In this document: piece after piece, positions 22,769 through 32,670 of the stretch | Layout: each line of letters opens with the position of its first letter | Numbering within the stretch: position 1 is the first letter of the stretch | From: Pandoraea terrigena | Lineage (GTDB): Bacteria; Pseudomonadota; Gammaproteobacteria; Burkholderiales; Burkholderiaceae | Length of the DNA stretch: 64,000 nucleotides | Direction: 5' to 3' | NCBI RefSeq assembly: GCF_902459705.1 | Contig: NZ_CABPRU010000002.1 | Coordinates: 620,001-684,000 of the forward strand | The notes under the pieces: generated by a model | What the model saw: the letters and a program-made list of their open reading frames with translations, nothing else | The model's database searches: none | Told to the model about the DNA's origin: nothing | Made by a program: the position numbers and the translations under genes

Positions 22769-23506
22769 ATGCCTCGCTTTTTTATCGATGTGCCACTGCA
22801 CGCTGGCGCACTGCTGGATCTCCCCGAGACCGTAGTTCGTCACGCTCAGGTATTGCGCCTGAAGACGGGCGACGCGCTCACGTTTTTCGACGGCACCGGC
22901 GGCCAGTATCCGGCCGTGCTCACGACGCTGGAAAAGCGCCACGCCACGGCGCAGCTCGGCGACCGGGAGCCACGCGAGGTGGAGACGCCGTATCGCATCA
23001 CCCTGGCGCAAGGCATCGCCGGCGGCGACAAGATGGACTGGCTGATTGAAAAGGCTATCGAACTGGGCGTGACGGAGATTCAGCCGCTGATCACCGAGCG
23101 CTCGGTGATCCGACTCGACGGTGAACGTGCAGCGAAGCGCGTCGCGCATTGGCAGGCGCTCGCGCAGGCTGCCTGCGAGCAATGCGGACGAAATCGCGTG
23201 CCGCGCATCCTGCCGATTCGCCCGATCGTCGCGTGGCTGCGCGAGCAGAGCGCGGTGACAGACGATGGATGGCGTGTGCTATTGTCACCTAGAGCGGACA
23301 GCGGCTTCGACGCGCTACCGCTGAACGCCCCGTCTCAGCCGGGCGTTTTGCTTTTCGGTCCGGAGGGTGGACTGGCACCGCACGAAGAAGCCCTCGCGCG
23401 GGAGACGGGTTTTACGGCAATTCGGCTGGGCGAACGCATCCTCCGAACTGAAACGGCGGGTATCGCGGTACTCGCGGCGTTGGCTGCGCGCTGGGGTGGT
23501 TGGTAA
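22769..23506 (+). CDS. rsmE: 16S rRNA m3U1498 methyltransferase RsmE
   Basis: It methylates N3 of U1498 in 16S rRNA of the 30S subunit. The 245-residue protein has an N-terminal PUA-like domain (HAQVLRLKTGDALTFFDGTG) and a C-terminal SPOUT knot: GGDKMDWLIEKAIELGVTEI, then LLFGPEGGLAPHEEALA and IRLGERILRTETAGIAVLAA, the knot that binds AdoMet. Standard length and motifs. It lies 76 bases after the VOC gene on the same strand. Confidence 0.95.
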   Translation: MPRFFIDVPLHAGALLDLPETVVRHAQVLRLKTGDALTFFDGTGGQYPAVLTTLEKRHATAQLGDREPREVETPYRITLAQGIAGGDKMDWLIEKAIELGVTEIQPLITERSVIRLDGERAAKRVAHWQALAQAACEQCGRNRVPRILPIRPIVAWLREQSAVTDDGWRVLLSPRADSGFDALPLNAPSQPGVLLFGPEGGLAPHEEALARETGFTAIRLGERILRTETAGIAVLAALAARWGGW

Positions 23507-23555
23507 GCCTCGACGCTTCGAAAATTGGCCTCACTAGCCTAAAGGAGTCATCCAC

Positions 23556-24194
23556 ATGGGTATCCTCGATTCCATTCTCGGCGGCATATCCGGCAATCCG
23601 GCCGGTGACGGTAGCGGCGGCAATACCAAGATGTTGCTGATGATGGGCTTACTGGCGATGATCGCCAGTCGCTCCGGCAACGCACAGGGCCAGGGCGCCC
23701 CAGGCGGCGACGTGCTTGGCTCGCTGGGTGGCGCACTCGGCGGAATGCTGGGCGGTGGCGCGGCGGCGGGCAGCGGTGCCGGCGGTCTTGGCGGTCTGCT
23801 GGGGGGACTGCTGGGTGGAGGGCAGGCGCCGCAGCAAGCTGACGCGGGCACGCCCGCGGCCTCGCCTGGCGACTTGGTCGGTGCGCTTGGTGGACTGGGC
23901 GGACTGGCGCAGGTGCTGGAAAACGGCGGCCTGGGCGACGCCATGCGTTCGTGGGTCGGCACCGGAAGCAATCAGCCGGTGTCAGCCGATCAGGTGACGC
24001 AGGCGCTTGGCCCCGGAGGACATCTGCAGCAATTGGCCAATTCGGCGGGCGTGAGCCAGGATGAGGCAGCGCAACAACTGTCGTCGCTGCTGCCGGACGT
24101 GGTCAACCATCTCACGCCTGCCGGCGACCTGCCGCAAGGCCATCTCGACCTGGCGAGTCTCGCCCAGCAATTCCTCGGCGGTCGAACCAGTTGA
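23556..24194 (+). CDS. YidB-like DUF937 family protein
   Basis: A 212-residue DUF937 protein. It begins MGILDSILGGISG, has a hydrophobic Met/Leu stretch (residues 26-37), then a long Gly-rich zipper region with GGLGGLLGGLLGGG (residues about 75-88). The C-terminal half (SADQVTQALGPGGHLQQLAN, then LPDVVNHLTPAGDLPQ) is the conserved YidB domain. The family has no established biochemical role. AAAGGAG lies before the ATG. It has its own terminator 55 bases on. Confidence 0.82.
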   Translation: MGILDSILGGISGNPAGDGSGGNTKMLLMMGLLAMIASRSGNAQGQGAPGGDVLGSLGGALGGMLGGGAAAGSGAGGLGGLLGGLLGGGQAPQQADAGTPAASPGDLVGALGGLGGLAQVLENGGLGDAMRSWVGTGSNQPVSADQVTQALGPGGHLQQLANSAGVSQDEAAQQLSSLLPDVVNHLTPAGDLPQGHLDLASLAQQFLGGRTS

Positions 24195-24249
24195 GGGCCG
24201 TTCGCCGGCGCATTCATCGGGGAATCCGACAGTCTCCGTATGGAAATGT

Positions 24250-24276
24250 AAAAAGGTCCGCACTGCGGACCTTTTT
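24250..24276. terminator. Bidirectional terminator between YidB-like gene and barstar
   Basis: GGTCCGC and GCGGACC flank a 3-base loop, with five A before and five T after. It can end both the plus-strand YidB-like transcript and the minus-strand ribonuclease-barstar transcript. Confidence 0.92.
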
Positions 24277-24374
24277 CATCGGGGACGACGTCATGCTGGC
24301 ATGGGTCGGAGCAACGTCAGCGCTGTCAGACGACACTTCCGGGGTCGCTCACTGCCGATCGAAGCCGCACGCGG

Positions 24375-24923
24375 TCAGGCAAACGAGTAGAAGACGCGGA
24401 AAGTGATACGGCGCTCCGCCCAGAACTCCGCGGCATCGCGGAATACGTCGAGCAGGGTTTCACGACCATCCTTGTCGAACTTCGTCACCACCGGCAATCC
24501 CTCCAGCACGACAACGAAACCGGGTTGCGGGCCGGCGTGATGCACCAGATCGGTCAAGCAATCATGCAAGGCGTCGTAATTCTTCCCGAAATGCTTGGGA
24601 AACAGGAATGACGTGGCGATCGTCTCCAGCACCTCGGCCTTGCTCTGCGCCTGCGAACAATTGGCATAAAGGAAGTGCTGCCCGAGTCGTTCGGCCTCCG
24701 CGGCCAATTCCGGCACGCGGAATGCGCGGATCGACTGCACGATATTCGGCCTGACGGTCTTGAAAAGACTCATATCTCCCTCTTCCGATAAGGTATGGCG
24801 GCGGCCGCCCCGCGCGACAGCATGCAGGCCCAGCACCTGCTTGAACAAGTTGCCCTCGCCCGCACCGAATGGATCTGCCATACGATCTTTCCCGCGTTCC
24901 TGTGCGAAAACCGGCTCACTCAT
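24375..24923 (-). CDS. Barstar-family ribonuclease inhibitor with N-terminal extension
   Basis: A cytosolic inhibitor expected to neutralise the ribonuclease encoded just upstream. The barstar fold is clear: HFLYANCSQAQSKAEVLETI, FPKHFGKNYDALHDCLTDL, where NYDALHDCLTD aligns with the barstar helix whose two acidic residues (D35 and D39) plug the RNase active site, and the C-terminal FYSFA. From ATG 24923 it is 182 residues, with about 50 extra N-terminal residues holding NLFKQV, echoed later as SLFKTV. A second ATG at 24773 has a better ribosome site (GAGGGAG) and would give 132 residues; the true start is open. It lies seven bases after the RNase stop. Confidence 0.88.
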   Translation of the reverse strand: MSEPVFAQERGKDRMADPFGAGEGNLFKQVLGLHAVARGGRRHTLSEEGDMSLFKTVRPNIVQSIRAFRVPELAAEAERLGQHFLYANCSQAQSKAEVLETIATSFLFPKHFGKNYDALHDCLTDLVHHAGPQPGFVVVLEGLPVVTKFDKDGRETLLDVFRDAAEFWAERRITFRVFYSFA

Positions 24924-24930
24924 ACTGCTG

Positions 24931-25332
24931 TCATTCCCTTATTCGTCTAAAGCTGTTGTAGTGATCTTGGGTGTAATAACAAGGATCGACCGTCCGCTGA
25001 TCACCGCCACAGATAATGCGCCTGGCACCCCGATTGCGGGCACCAGGCGTCGGCACCGTGTATTCATGGTAATAGCCTCGCCACATTTTGGGCAGACGCT
25101 TTTCGTAATTCCCGAACACGACGCCATCCTTGGCGTAGGGGAACGGCCCGCCCTGGGCAATCAACGTCAGCGTGCGCTGCGCTTCGCGAGGCAACGCGGC
25201 AACGACCACCGTTACCGTGGAATCCGTGACGGATGGCGCGGTGTCGCGCGCCACGGCATTGGACCACAGAAACACACTGCCAGCCGCCGTCAGCGCCACG
25301 ATGCTCCGGTGAAGCCAACGTGCCATGGTCAT
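24931..25332 (-). CDS. Secreted guanyl-specific ribonuclease, RNase Sa/barnase type
   Basis: A 133-residue precursor with a Sec-type signal (MARWLHRSIVALTAAG, hydrophobic to about residue 27) and a small N1/T1-superfamily RNase domain. The core GPFPYAKDGVVFGNYEKRLP and YYHEYTVPTPGARNRGARRI closely follow Streptomyces RNase Sa. By alignment the catalytic residues are E90, R101, R105 and H124 (in DHYNSF), all present. C108 and C118 may form a disulfide in the exported enzyme. ATG 25332 follows an AGGCGAG purine run at good spacing; ATG 25326 is an alternative. It is the first gene of an RNase-inhibitor pair with barstar. Confidence 0.92.
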   Translation of the reverse strand: MTMARWLHRSIVALTAAGSVFLWSNAVARDTAPSVTDSTVTVVVAALPREAQRTLTLIAQGGPFPYAKDGVVFGNYEKRLPKMWRGYYHEYTVPTPGARNRGARRIICGGDQRTVDPCYYTQDHYNSFRRIRE

Positions 25333-25539
25333 AGCTCGCCTGTCGCCCGACGCCGTATTGCGCCGCGGGCTTGTTCTGGTGGTTGAAGCCGTAAGGTTAT
25401 CGCTATTGGTCCCGAGAATCAATGTCGGCTTACATTTTGCAACGAAACAAGTCGGCAAATTCTTGAAAATAAAAGGTTTTTTCGATAGTGAGCGCACACA
25501 TTGACGCGTGTGACGAGCAGAATGCACCGCCGGAATCGC

Positions 25540-25570
25540 AAATCGCCGCCCCGAAAGGGTGCGGCGATTT
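25540..25570. terminator. Strong hairpin downstream of maeB, probable terminator
   Basis: Arms AAATCGCCGC and GCGGCGATTT enclose an inner CCC-GAAA-GGG stem with one bulged base. The T-tail on the maeB strand is only three bases, so it is a strong hairpin with a weak tail. The 207 bases between it and the RNase start are AT-richer and probably carry the RNase promoter. Confidence 0.65.
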
Positions 25571-25620
25571 GTCGTTAACGTGTGGCAAACGGAGGCGAAC
25601 CGCCGCGCGTTCGCGAGAGA

Positions 25621-27924
25621 TCAGCGCGCCGGTTGTTGCGCTGCCGCATCGGCCACCACCAGCGCGACCATATTAATGATGCGCCGCACCGTGGCCGATT
25701 CGGTCAGGATATGGACCGGCTTCGCAGCCCCCAGCAGGATCGGCCCGATCGCCACGTTATTGCCCGCCGCCGTCTTGAGCAGGTTGTAGGCGATGTTCGC
25801 GGCATCAATATTCGGCATGACGAGCAGGTTCGCCGCGCCGGTGAGCGTCGATTCCGGCATGATGCGCGCGCGCAGTTCAGGATCGAGTGCGCAATCGCCG
25901 TGCATTTCGCCATCGACCTCCAGATCGGGCGCACGTTCTTGCAGGATCGCCAACGTTTCGCGCATTTTGCGCGCACAGGCGGCATCGCTCGTGCCGAAGT
26001 TCGAGTGCGACAGCAAAGCCACTTTCGGCTGGATGCCGAAGCGGCGAATCTCATCGGCCGCCATTCGCGTGATTTCGGCCAGTTCCTCGGCGCTCGGATC
26101 TTGATTGATGTGTGTATCGACCAGGAAAATCTGCCGATTCGGCAAGATCAGCGCATTCATCGCCGCATAGACGTGCCCGCCCGCACGCTTGCCAATCACG
26201 CGATCAATGAAGTGCAGGTGGCGACCCGGGGTCGACACCGTGCCGCAGATCATGCCGTCGGCTTCGCCCTTGCGGACCAACATGGCGGCAATCAGGGTCG
26301 TGCGCCGGCGCATCTCGACACGCGCGTACGACGCCGTGACACCCTTGCGGTTGGTCAACTGGTGATACGTTTCCCAGTAATCGCGATAGCGCTCATCGTG
26401 CTCCGGGTTGACGACCGTGAAGTCGACGCCCGGCGTCAGGCGAAGGCCATATTGCTCAATGCGGTGTTCGATCACGGCGGGGCGCCCGACCAGGATCGGC
26501 GTGGCGACACGTTCGTCCACGAGCACCTGCACGGCACGCAGCACGCGCTCCTCTTCGCCCTCGGCGAACGCGATGCGCTTCCGGTTGGCCGACACGCTGC
26601 GCGCCACCGAGAACAGCGGCTTCATCAGGCTACCGCTGTGGTACACGAACTGCTGGAGCGACTGCGCGTAGGCATCCACATCCGCGAGCGGACGGGTGGC
26701 GACACCGGCGGCCATCGCCGCTTCGGCCACGGCAGTGGCGACCTTCACCAGCAGACGCGGATCGAACGGCTTTGGAATCAGGTAGTCGGGGCCGAACGAC
26801 AGGTTCTTGATCCCGTAGGCGGACGCCACGATATCGCTCTGCTCCTGACGCGCCAATTCCGCCAGCGCATTCACCGCGGCGATTTCCATCGAGCGCGTGA
26901 TCGTCGTGGCACCGACATCGATGGCACCACGGAAGATGAACGGGAAGCAAAGGACGTTGTTGACCTGATTCGGGTAGTCGGTGCGGCCCGTTGCCATCAC
27001 GCAATCCGGACGCACTTCCTTTGCGAGTTCGGGCGTGATTTCCGGATTCGGGTTGGCCAGCGCGAAGATCAGGGGGTTGTCGGCCATCGTCTTGACCATT
27101 TCCGGCTTCAGCACGCCTGCTGCCGACAGCCCGAGAAACACGTCGGCGCCGCCGATTACCTCGGCCAGCCCGCGCGCGTCGGTCTTCTGCGAGAAACGGA
27201 TCTTCTCCGGGTCCATCAGTTCGGTGCGGCCCTCGTACACCACCCCCGCCAGGTCCGTCACCCAGATGTTCTCGATGGATAGCCCCATGTCGACGAGCAG
27301 GTCCAGGCATGCGAGTGCGGCAGCGCCTGCCCCGGACGTCACCACCTTCACGGACTTCAGGTCCTTGCCGACGACCTTCAGGCCGTTGATCAGCGCTGCG
27401 GCAACCACGATGGCCGTGCCGTGCTGATCGTCATGGAAGACCGGAATCTTCATGCGTTCGCGCAACTTGCGCTCCACGATGAAGCACTCGGGCGCCTTGA
27501 TGTCTTCGAGGTTGATGGCACCGAAGGTCGGTTCGAGCGCCGCGATGATGTCGACGAGCTTTTCGGGGTCTTTCTCGGCGATTTCGATATCGAAGACGTC
27601 GATATTGGCGAATTTCTTGAACAGCACGCCCTTGCCTTCCATCACCGGCTTCGATGCCAGCGGGCCGATATCGCCCAGACCGAGCACGGCTGTGCCGTTC
27701 GTGATCACGCCAACCAGATTGCCACGCGCCGTGTAGCGCGACGCATTGAGCGGGTCGACGACAATCTCCTCACACGCGGCCGCAACGCCCGGCGAATATG
27801 CCAGTGCCAGATCGCGCTGGTTGAGCAACTGCTTGGTCGGCGCGATGGCAATTTTGCCGGGGGTGGGGAATTCGTGATACTCGAGCGCAGCTTCGCGCAG
27901 TTTCGGATCGATCGGCGTGGGCAT
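25621..27924 (-). CDS. maeB: NADP-dependent malic enzyme with phosphotransacetylase-like domain
   Basis: It decarboxylates malate to pyruvate, giving NADPH. The 767-residue protein has a malic enzyme module (about 1-430: [39 protein letters not shown] for the cofactor) and a C-terminal phosphate acetyltransferase-like module (about 440-767: [41 protein letters not shown]). In MaeB relatives the second module is regulatory, binding acetyl-CoA, and shows no acyltransferase activity. It is transcribed alone from a minus-strand -10-like TACAAT at 27972-27977. Confidence 0.95.
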   Translation of the reverse strand: MPTPIDPKLREAALEYHEFPTPGKIAIAPTKQLLNQRDLALAYSPGVAAACEEIVVDPLNASRYTARGNLVGVITNGTAVLGLGDIGPLASKPVMEGKGVLFKKFANIDVFDIEIAEKDPEKLVDIIAALEPTFGAINLEDIKAPECFIVERKLRERMKIPVFHDDQHGTAIVVAAALINGLKVVGKDLKSVKVVTSGAGAAALACLDLLVDMGLSIENIWVTDLAGVVYEGRTELMDPEKIRFSQKTDARGLAEVIGGADVFLGLSAAGVLKPEMVKTMADNPLIFALANPNPEITPELAKEVRPDCVMATGRTDYPNQVNNVLCFPFIFRGAIDVGATTITRSMEIAAVNALAELARQEQSDIVASAYGIKNLSFGPDYLIPKPFDPRLLVKVATAVAEAAMAAGVATRPLADVDAYAQSLQQFVYHSGSLMKPLFSVARSVSANRKRIAFAEGEEERVLRAVQVLVDERVATPILVGRPAVIEHRIEQYGLRLTPGVDFTVVNPEHDERYRDYWETYHQLTNRKGVTASYARVEMRRRTTLIAAMLVRKGEADGMICGTVSTPGRHLHFIDRVIGKRAGGHVYAAMNALILPNRQIFLVDTHINQDPSAEELAEITRMAADEIRRFGIQPKVALLSHSNFGTSDAACARKMRETLAILQERAPDLEVDGEMHGDCALDPELRARIMPESTLTGAANLLVMPNIDAANIAYNLLKTAAGNNVAIGPILLGAAKPVHILTESATVRRIINMVALVVADAAAQQPAR

Positions 27925-28355
27925 GAGGGAAGGCTCTTGGCGAACAGGATGGGGTCAGACTTTCAGGGCAAATTGTAGCCCCATTTATTCACGCCATTGA
28001 TGCATAAGGCGGATAGGGGCGACATCTGTGCGGTACGGCTTCCTCGCCGATAGTGGCCAAAAATCCGGGGAAGTTCAACGCTGCGTTGCACCATCGCCCG
28101 CGTTTTCGGACCGTGGATGTCCTTTAGCCAAGGAGCGATCCGAGACGGGCATGAGAATCCGACCGAATTCGGGGCATCTCCACGTTGTCTGCTTGGGAAA
28201 GCCGGGGCCGCCTCTTAGAATAGGGGCTTGCCTGTGCATCACCGCAGCCCTTTGTTCATTGCCCACCGCCTAATGTCACTTGACGTCGCGCGTTGCACCG
28301 CAGTAGTCCCGCAACGCGATGCGCCCGACCAAGGCCGGCAACCGCACCGTTGCTC
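27925..28355. other. 431-bp divergent promoter region of maeB and thiL
   Basis: No convincing gene is visible. It holds the maeB -10 candidate (27972-27977, minus) and the thiL promoter candidate (28193-28221, plus). I looked for a TPP aptamer before thiL and did not see its conserved CUGAGA or GAUAAUGCCAGCG-like blocks. Confidence 0.5.
28193..28221 (+). promoter_or_regulatory. Candidate sigma-70 promoter for thiL-pgpA-pncC
   Basis: TTGGGA (28193-28198), a 17-base spacer and TAGAAT (28216-28221) match the consensus reasonably. Transcription would start near 28228 and leave a leader of about 128 nt before thiL. Confidence 0.5.
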
Positions 28356-29357
28356 ATGACCCCGACATCCTCTTCGACATCGCCGCTGTCCGAGTTCGCG
28401 CTGATCGACCGCTTCTTCGCCCACGCGACGCGCGAGGGCGAGCACGTGACGCTCGGCATCGGCGACGACTGCGCCCTGCTGCGCCCCCCCGCCGGTGAGC
28501 AGCTCGCAATCTCGACCGACATGCTTGTGGAGGGTCGCCACTTCTTTGCCGACGTCGATCCGCGTGCACTCGGTCACAAAACGCTCGCCGTCAATCTGTC
28601 GGATCTCGCGGCCATGGGCGCGCGGCCGCTGGGATTCACACTGGCGATCGCCTTGCCCGACAGTCAGCCGGCCTGGCTCTCGCCCTTCGCCGAGGGCCTC
28701 GCGGCACTGGCCGACCGCTACGCGTGCCCGCTGGTCGGCGGGGACACCACGCGCGGGCCGCGCAACCTCTGCGTGACCATCTTCGGCAGCGTGCCCGGCG
28801 CCCAGGCCTTGCGCCGCGATGCCGCACAACCTGGCGATGACATCTGGGTCTCCGGCACCCTCGGCGATGCCCGGCTGGCGCTCGGCGCGATACGTGGTGA
28901 ATGGACATTGTCGGACGGCGATCTCGCGCTCGCGCGCCGCGCCCTGGACTGGCCCGAGCCGCAGGTGACGCTCGGACTGGCGCTGCGTGGCGTGGCTCGC
29001 GCCGCCCTCGACGTCTCGGATGGGTTGCTGGGCGACCTCGGCCATATCCTGGAACGCTCGAGCATGAGCGCGCGGGTGAACGTCGACGACGTGCCGCGCT
29101 CCGCCTTGCTGGCCGCACAAACGCCCGCGATTCAACGAATGTGCGCGCTGGCGGGTGGAGACGACTATCAACTGTGCTTCTGCGCCGGCAGCGCGCAACG
29201 GCCGCGAATCGAGGCGATCGGCAACGAACTCGGCATACGCGTCACGCGTATCGGTACAATAGCGCTTCCCGACGCGCGCCGCACACGGTTACACCTCCAT
29301 GACAAGACCGGCGCGTCCGTCGCTGCCGACTTCAAAAGTTTCGACCATTTCCAATGA
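28356..29357 (+). CDS. thiL: Thiamine-monophosphate kinase
   Basis: It phosphorylates thiamine monophosphate to the active cofactor thiamine diphosphate. The 333-residue AIR-synthase/PurM-like protein has LGIGDDCALL (ATP/Mg), AVNLSDLAAMGARPLG, GGDTTRGP and LDVSDGLLGDLGH, all typical of ThiL. ATG 28356 is chosen as the first start after the promoter candidate that leaves a short N-terminus. Its last four bases overlap the pgpA start. No other thi gene is nearby. Confidence 0.94.
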   Translation: MTPTSSSTSPLSEFALIDRFFAHATREGEHVTLGIGDDCALLRPPAGEQLAISTDMLVEGRHFFADVDPRALGHKTLAVNLSDLAAMGARPLGFTLAIALPDSQPAWLSPFAEGLAALADRYACPLVGGDTTRGPRNLCVTIFGSVPGAQALRRDAAQPGDDIWVSGTLGDARLALGAIRGEWTLSDGDLALARRALDWPEPQVTLGLALRGVARAALDVSDGLLGDLGHILERSSMSARVNVDDVPRSALLAAQTPAIQRMCALAGGDDYQLCFCAGSAQRPRIEAIGNELGIRVTRIGTIALPDARRTRLHLHDKTGASVAADFKSFDHFQ

Positions 29358-29875
29358 GCACTGATCACACGGCCGCCGTCAACTCGGGCAGCGGCCCGCG
29401 CCGGCCGAACTCGCGTTTCCTGCTGTCGCACCCCGCCCACCTGCTTTCGCTCGGCTTCGGCACGGGCCTGTCGGCGTTCGCGCCGGGCACGGTGGGCACG
29501 CTTTTCGGCTGGGCGTCGTACCTGGTGCTCAATCTGTACCTAACGGTCACCGGCTGGGGCGTGTTGATCGCGGCGTCCATCATTGGCGGCATCTGGATCT
29601 GCGCCTATACGGCGCGCAAGCTTGGCACGCCGGATCCGAGCCCCGTCGTCTGGGACGAGATCGTCGCATTCTGGATCGTGCTGCTGCTCATTACCCCGGC
29701 GAGTTTCGTCGGCCAACTGGTGGCATTCGTGCTGTTCCGCTTCTTCGATGCCGTCAAGCCGCCGCCGATCCGTTATTTCGACCGCACGGTCAAGGGTGGC
29801 CTCGGCATCATGCTGGACGATCTGGTCGCCGCCTTTTGCACGTTGCTCGTGATTGCGCTCTGGCGCTCGATCTGA
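29354..29875 (+). CDS. pgpA: Phosphatidylglycerophosphatase A
   Basis: An inner-membrane phosphatase that makes phosphatidylglycerol from its phosphate. The 173 residues begin with a hydrophilic tail, then GFGTGLSAFAPGTVGTLFGW (conserved PgpA loop), VVWDEIVAFW with the acidic catalytic motif, DAVKPPPIRYFDR, and KGGLGIMLDDLVAA. About four membrane segments. ATGA overlap with thiL and the thiL-pgpA order are both widely conserved. Confidence 0.95.
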   Translation: MSTDHTAAVNSGSGPRRPNSRFLLSHPAHLLSLGFGTGLSAFAPGTVGTLFGWASYLVLNLYLTVTGWGVLIAASIIGGIWICAYTARKLGTPDPSPVVWDEIVAFWIVLLLITPASFVGQLVAFVLFRFFDAVKPPPIRYFDRTVKGGLGIMLDDLVAAFCTLLVIALWRSI

Positions 29876-29901
29876 TAACGACTTATTGAAGGCATCGTCC
29901 C

Positions 29902-30405
29902 GTGGTCTCCGAACAAAATTTGCTGGCCCAACTGTCGGTCAAAGTCGGCAATCGTCTGCGTGACGGACGGTTGATGCTGACGACCGCCGAGTCGTGCACC
30001 GGTGGTCTTGTCGCAGCGGCGATCACCGACATCTCCGGCAGCAGCCAATGGTTCGAGCGCGGTTTTGTGACTTACTCGAATCAAGCCAAGTCCGAGATGA
30101 TCGGCGTTCCGCCCGACCTGATCGACAAGCACGGCGCCGTGAGCGAACCCGTGGCTCGCGCCATGGCCGAGGGTGCACTGCTGAACAGTCGTGCGCAGAT
30201 CTCGCTGTCGATCACCGGCGTGGCGGGCCCCGGCGGGGGTACGCCGGAGAAGCCGGTGGGCATGGTGTGCTTCGCGTGGAGCAACCGCGTCACGACCCTC
30301 GTCGAGACGAAGCGCTTCAAGGGGGACCGCACGCAGGTGCGCAGTCAGGCCGCGCAATACGCGTTGCGCGGCGTCATCGATTTCCTCGACAAGGCCGAGG
30401 CGTAA
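29902..30405 (+). CDS. pncC: Nicotinamide-nucleotide amidohydrolase PncC (CinA C-terminal family)
   Basis: It deamidates NMN to NaMN and so recycles pyridine nucleotide, including NMN from DNA ligase. The 167-residue single-domain protein carries TTAESCTGGLVAAAITD, with the family's conserved Ser, and ITGVAGPGGGTPEKPVG. The N-terminal MoaB-like part of full CinA is absent, as expected for PncC. The start is GTG, 26 bases after pgpA. It is the last gene of the thiL operon and converges on pyrF. Confidence 0.92.
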   Translation: MVSEQNLLAQLSVKVGNRLRDGRLMLTTAESCTGGLVAAAITDISGSSQWFERGFVTYSNQAKSEMIGVPPDLIDKHGAVSEPVARAMAEGALLNSRAQISLSITGVAGPGGGTPEKPVGMVCFAWSNRVTTLVETKRFKGDRTQVRSQAAQYALRGVIDFLDKAEA

Positions 30406-30480
30406 GCATCACCGGCGACGACCGGCGGCCACCTGCGTGGCGTCGCATGACGACGATCCGCGCATCGGCACGCGGGCCGT

Positions 30481-31293
30481 TCAGCGATAGGCGTTGATGC
30501 TGTCGCGTGTATTCTGCGCAGCGGTTGCCGCCGCCGCCGCGAAGTGCTCGTCGCGACCCGCGTAGATAATGGCACGCGACGAGTTGATCATCATGCCCGT
30601 GCCGTTCGCGGTGCGACCCGCCTTGACCGTCGCTTCGACGTCGCCGCCCTGGGCGCCCACGCCAGGAATCAGCAGCGGCATGTCGCCAACAATGCTGCGC
30701 ACGGCGGCGATCTCTGCCGGGAACGTCGCGCCGACCACCAGGCCGATCTGACCACTCGTATTCCACCGCCCCGCGGCCAGACGCGCCACCGTCTGATACA
30801 GCGGCTTGCCATCGACATCGAGGAATTGCAGATCGCTGCCGCCCGGGTTCGATGTACGGCACAGCACGATGACGCCCTTGTCGGCGTGCGCCAGATACGG
30901 CTCCAGTGAATCGAAGCCCATATACGGATTCACGGTCACGGCGTCGGCGCGATAGCGCTCGAACGCTTCGCGCGCATACTGCTCGGCAGTGCTGCCAATG
31001 TCGCCACGCTTGGCGTCCAGAATCACCGGCAGGCCCGGATGATCGGCGTGGATGTGCGCGATCAGCCGCTCGAGCTGATCCTCGGCGCGATGCGCGGCGA
31101 AGTAGGCGATTTGCGGCTTGAATGCACACGCGTAGGACGCGGTAGCATCCACGATCTGGCGGCAGAATTCGAAAATCGCGTCCGGCTGCGCTTTCAGATG
31201 CGCAGGGATGCGCGACGGCTCGGGATCCAGGCCCACGCACAGCAGAGAATGGTTGCGCGTCCAGGCAGCGTTGAGTACTTCGGTGAATGTCAT
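30481..31293 (-). CDS. pyrF: Orotidine 5'-phosphate decarboxylase (type 2)
   Basis: It makes UMP from OMP in pyrimidine synthesis. The 270-residue protein belongs to the longer type found in Burkholderia, mycobacteria and myxobacteria. It starts with [12 protein letters not shown], has the catalytic [19 protein letters not shown] and [14 protein letters not shown] for phosphate binding. ATG 31293 gives MTFTEVLN; the frame is open upstream without a ribosome site. It lies downstream of corA on the same strand, 172 bases apart. Confidence 0.95.
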   Translation of the reverse strand: MTFTEVLNAAWTRNHSLLCVGLDPEPSRIPAHLKAQPDAIFEFCRQIVDATASYACAFKPQIAYFAAHRAEDQLERLIAHIHADHPGLPVILDAKRGDIGSTAEQYAREAFERYRADAVTVNPYMGFDSLEPYLAHADKGVIVLCRTSNPGGSDLQFLDVDGKPLYQTVARLAAGRWNTSGQIGLVVGATFPAEIAAVRSIVGDMPLLIPGVGAQGGDVEATVKAGRTANGTGMMINSSRAIIYAGRDEHFAAAAATAAQNTRDSINAYR

Positions 31294-31465
31294 GACGGAG
31301 TTCCGGCGGGGTTCCGGCGGCGATATTCCGACGGAGGGTGATTCGACGCTGATTCCTTCCAGCAAGGCCGCCATTTTACCTGCTCTGCGCCCTCATCTCC
31401 GGCGCGCGCCGATCGCGGCCGTCACGCCGCCGCCGCGCATCGCCATCACGCGCGGTACCCGACAC

Positions 31466-32428
31466 TCAATCGAGCCAGCCGCGATGGCGGAAATACAGGA
31501 ACGGCGCAATCGCCGAAAGCACCATCAGGCCGATGGCGAACGGATAACCCACATCCCAACGCAGCTCCGGCATCATCTGGAAGTTCATGCCGTAGATACT
31601 GGCGATCAGCGTCGGCGGAAGAAACGCAACCGCCGCCACCGAAAAGATCTTGATGATCTTGTTCTGATTGATGTTGATGAAGCCGATCGTCGCGTCCATC
31701 AGGAAGTTGATCTTGTCGAACAGATACGCCGTATGGTTGTCGAGCGATTCGATATCACGCAGGATCTGCTTGCCCTCCTGGTACTGCTCGTCCTGGAGCA
31801 TCCGGGCCCGCATGAGAAATGAAACCGCTCGGCGCGTATCCATCACATTGCGACGAATGCGGCCGTTCAAATCTTCCTCGGCGGCAATGCTTTCGAGCGC
31901 CTTGGCGGCGTCTGCATCGGTGAGATTCTTGCCAAGCACTCGCTTGCTCACCGCTTCGAGCGCGGCGTACACCCCTTCGAGCGAATCGGCCGAGTATTCG
32001 GCGTCGGTGGAGTAGAGATCGAGCAGCACATCCATCGCATCGCGGACCGACCCGGGACGAATGCGCGCGCGCATGCGCACCAGCCGGAACACCGGAAGGT
32101 CTTCGTCGTGGATGGAGATCAACAAGTCCTTGAGCACCACGAACGCGACCGGCACGTTGCGCGATTGCTCTTCATCGTCGAGCAGGAAATCGGTGCGGAT
32201 GTGCAGCACGCCACCATCGTCTTCGTAATAGCGGGCCGACGCCTCGATGTCGGTCACTTCGTCGCGTGACGGCAGCTTGACGTGGTAGGCCTCCTCGACC
32301 CAGCGACGCTCCGCTTCCGATTCGCTGTGCAAATCGACCCAGACCGGCGAGACGCTGGCCAGGTCGCTGGGGTGGTCACACGTCACCTGTTGCAGGCGGC
32401 CTTGATGGACGACGAAGGCATTGATCAA
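31466..32428 (-). CDS. corA: CorA-family divalent cation transporter
   Basis: An inner-membrane pentameric channel for Mg2+ (also Co2+ and Ni2+). The 320 residues have a long acidic cytoplasmic domain, a coiled stalk helix (NHTAYLFDKINFLMDATIGF), and two C-terminal membrane helices with the signature YGMNF (G280-M281-N282) between them. The C-terminal tail RHRGWLD is basic as usual. It is probably monocistronic or leads into pyrF. Export rather than import has been proposed for some relatives, and sequence does not decide this. Confidence 0.93.
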   Translation of the reverse strand: MINAFVVHQGRLQQVTCDHPSDLASVSPVWVDLHSESEAERRWVEEAYHVKLPSRDEVTDIEASARYYEDDGGVLHIRTDFLLDDEEQSRNVPVAFVVLKDLLISIHDEDLPVFRLVRMRARIRPGSVRDAMDVLLDLYSTDAEYSADSLEGVYAALEAVSKRVLGKNLTDADAAKALESIAAEEDLNGRIRRNVMDTRRAVSFLMRARMLQDEQYQEGKQILRDIESLDNHTAYLFDKINFLMDATIGFININQNKIIKIFSVAAVAFLPPTLIASIYGMNFQMMPELRWDVGYPFAIGLMVLSAIAPFLYFRHRGWLD

Positions 32429-32670
32429 ACGAGGGTCTCCCTGCTAAGCGGCGACGTCAAGTGTAGCAGCCGCGGGGCCGACACGTCACGGGCAATGGAT
32501 GGCGTGCCGTGTCATCCGACGGCGGAATCGCGCGTAAGACGCGTCCTGGCATCGACGCGTCTCGATCCTCCGATCGCGGGCGACGGCAAGCCGACCGAAC
32601 CAATCCGCACACTTCGCGTCAATCTTGTTATCGGCGCTCTCAAGCGCCCGCCGACACGGAGATTCGCCAA

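Noticed and set aside
28028-28273. An 81-codon plus-strand frame between maeB and thiL
   Set aside because: No ribosome site, unusual composition, and the likely thiL promoter lies inside it.
28222-28355. A TPP riboswitch in the thiL leader
   Set aside because: The conserved aptamer blocks are not visible, and thiL is not usually under this riboswitch.
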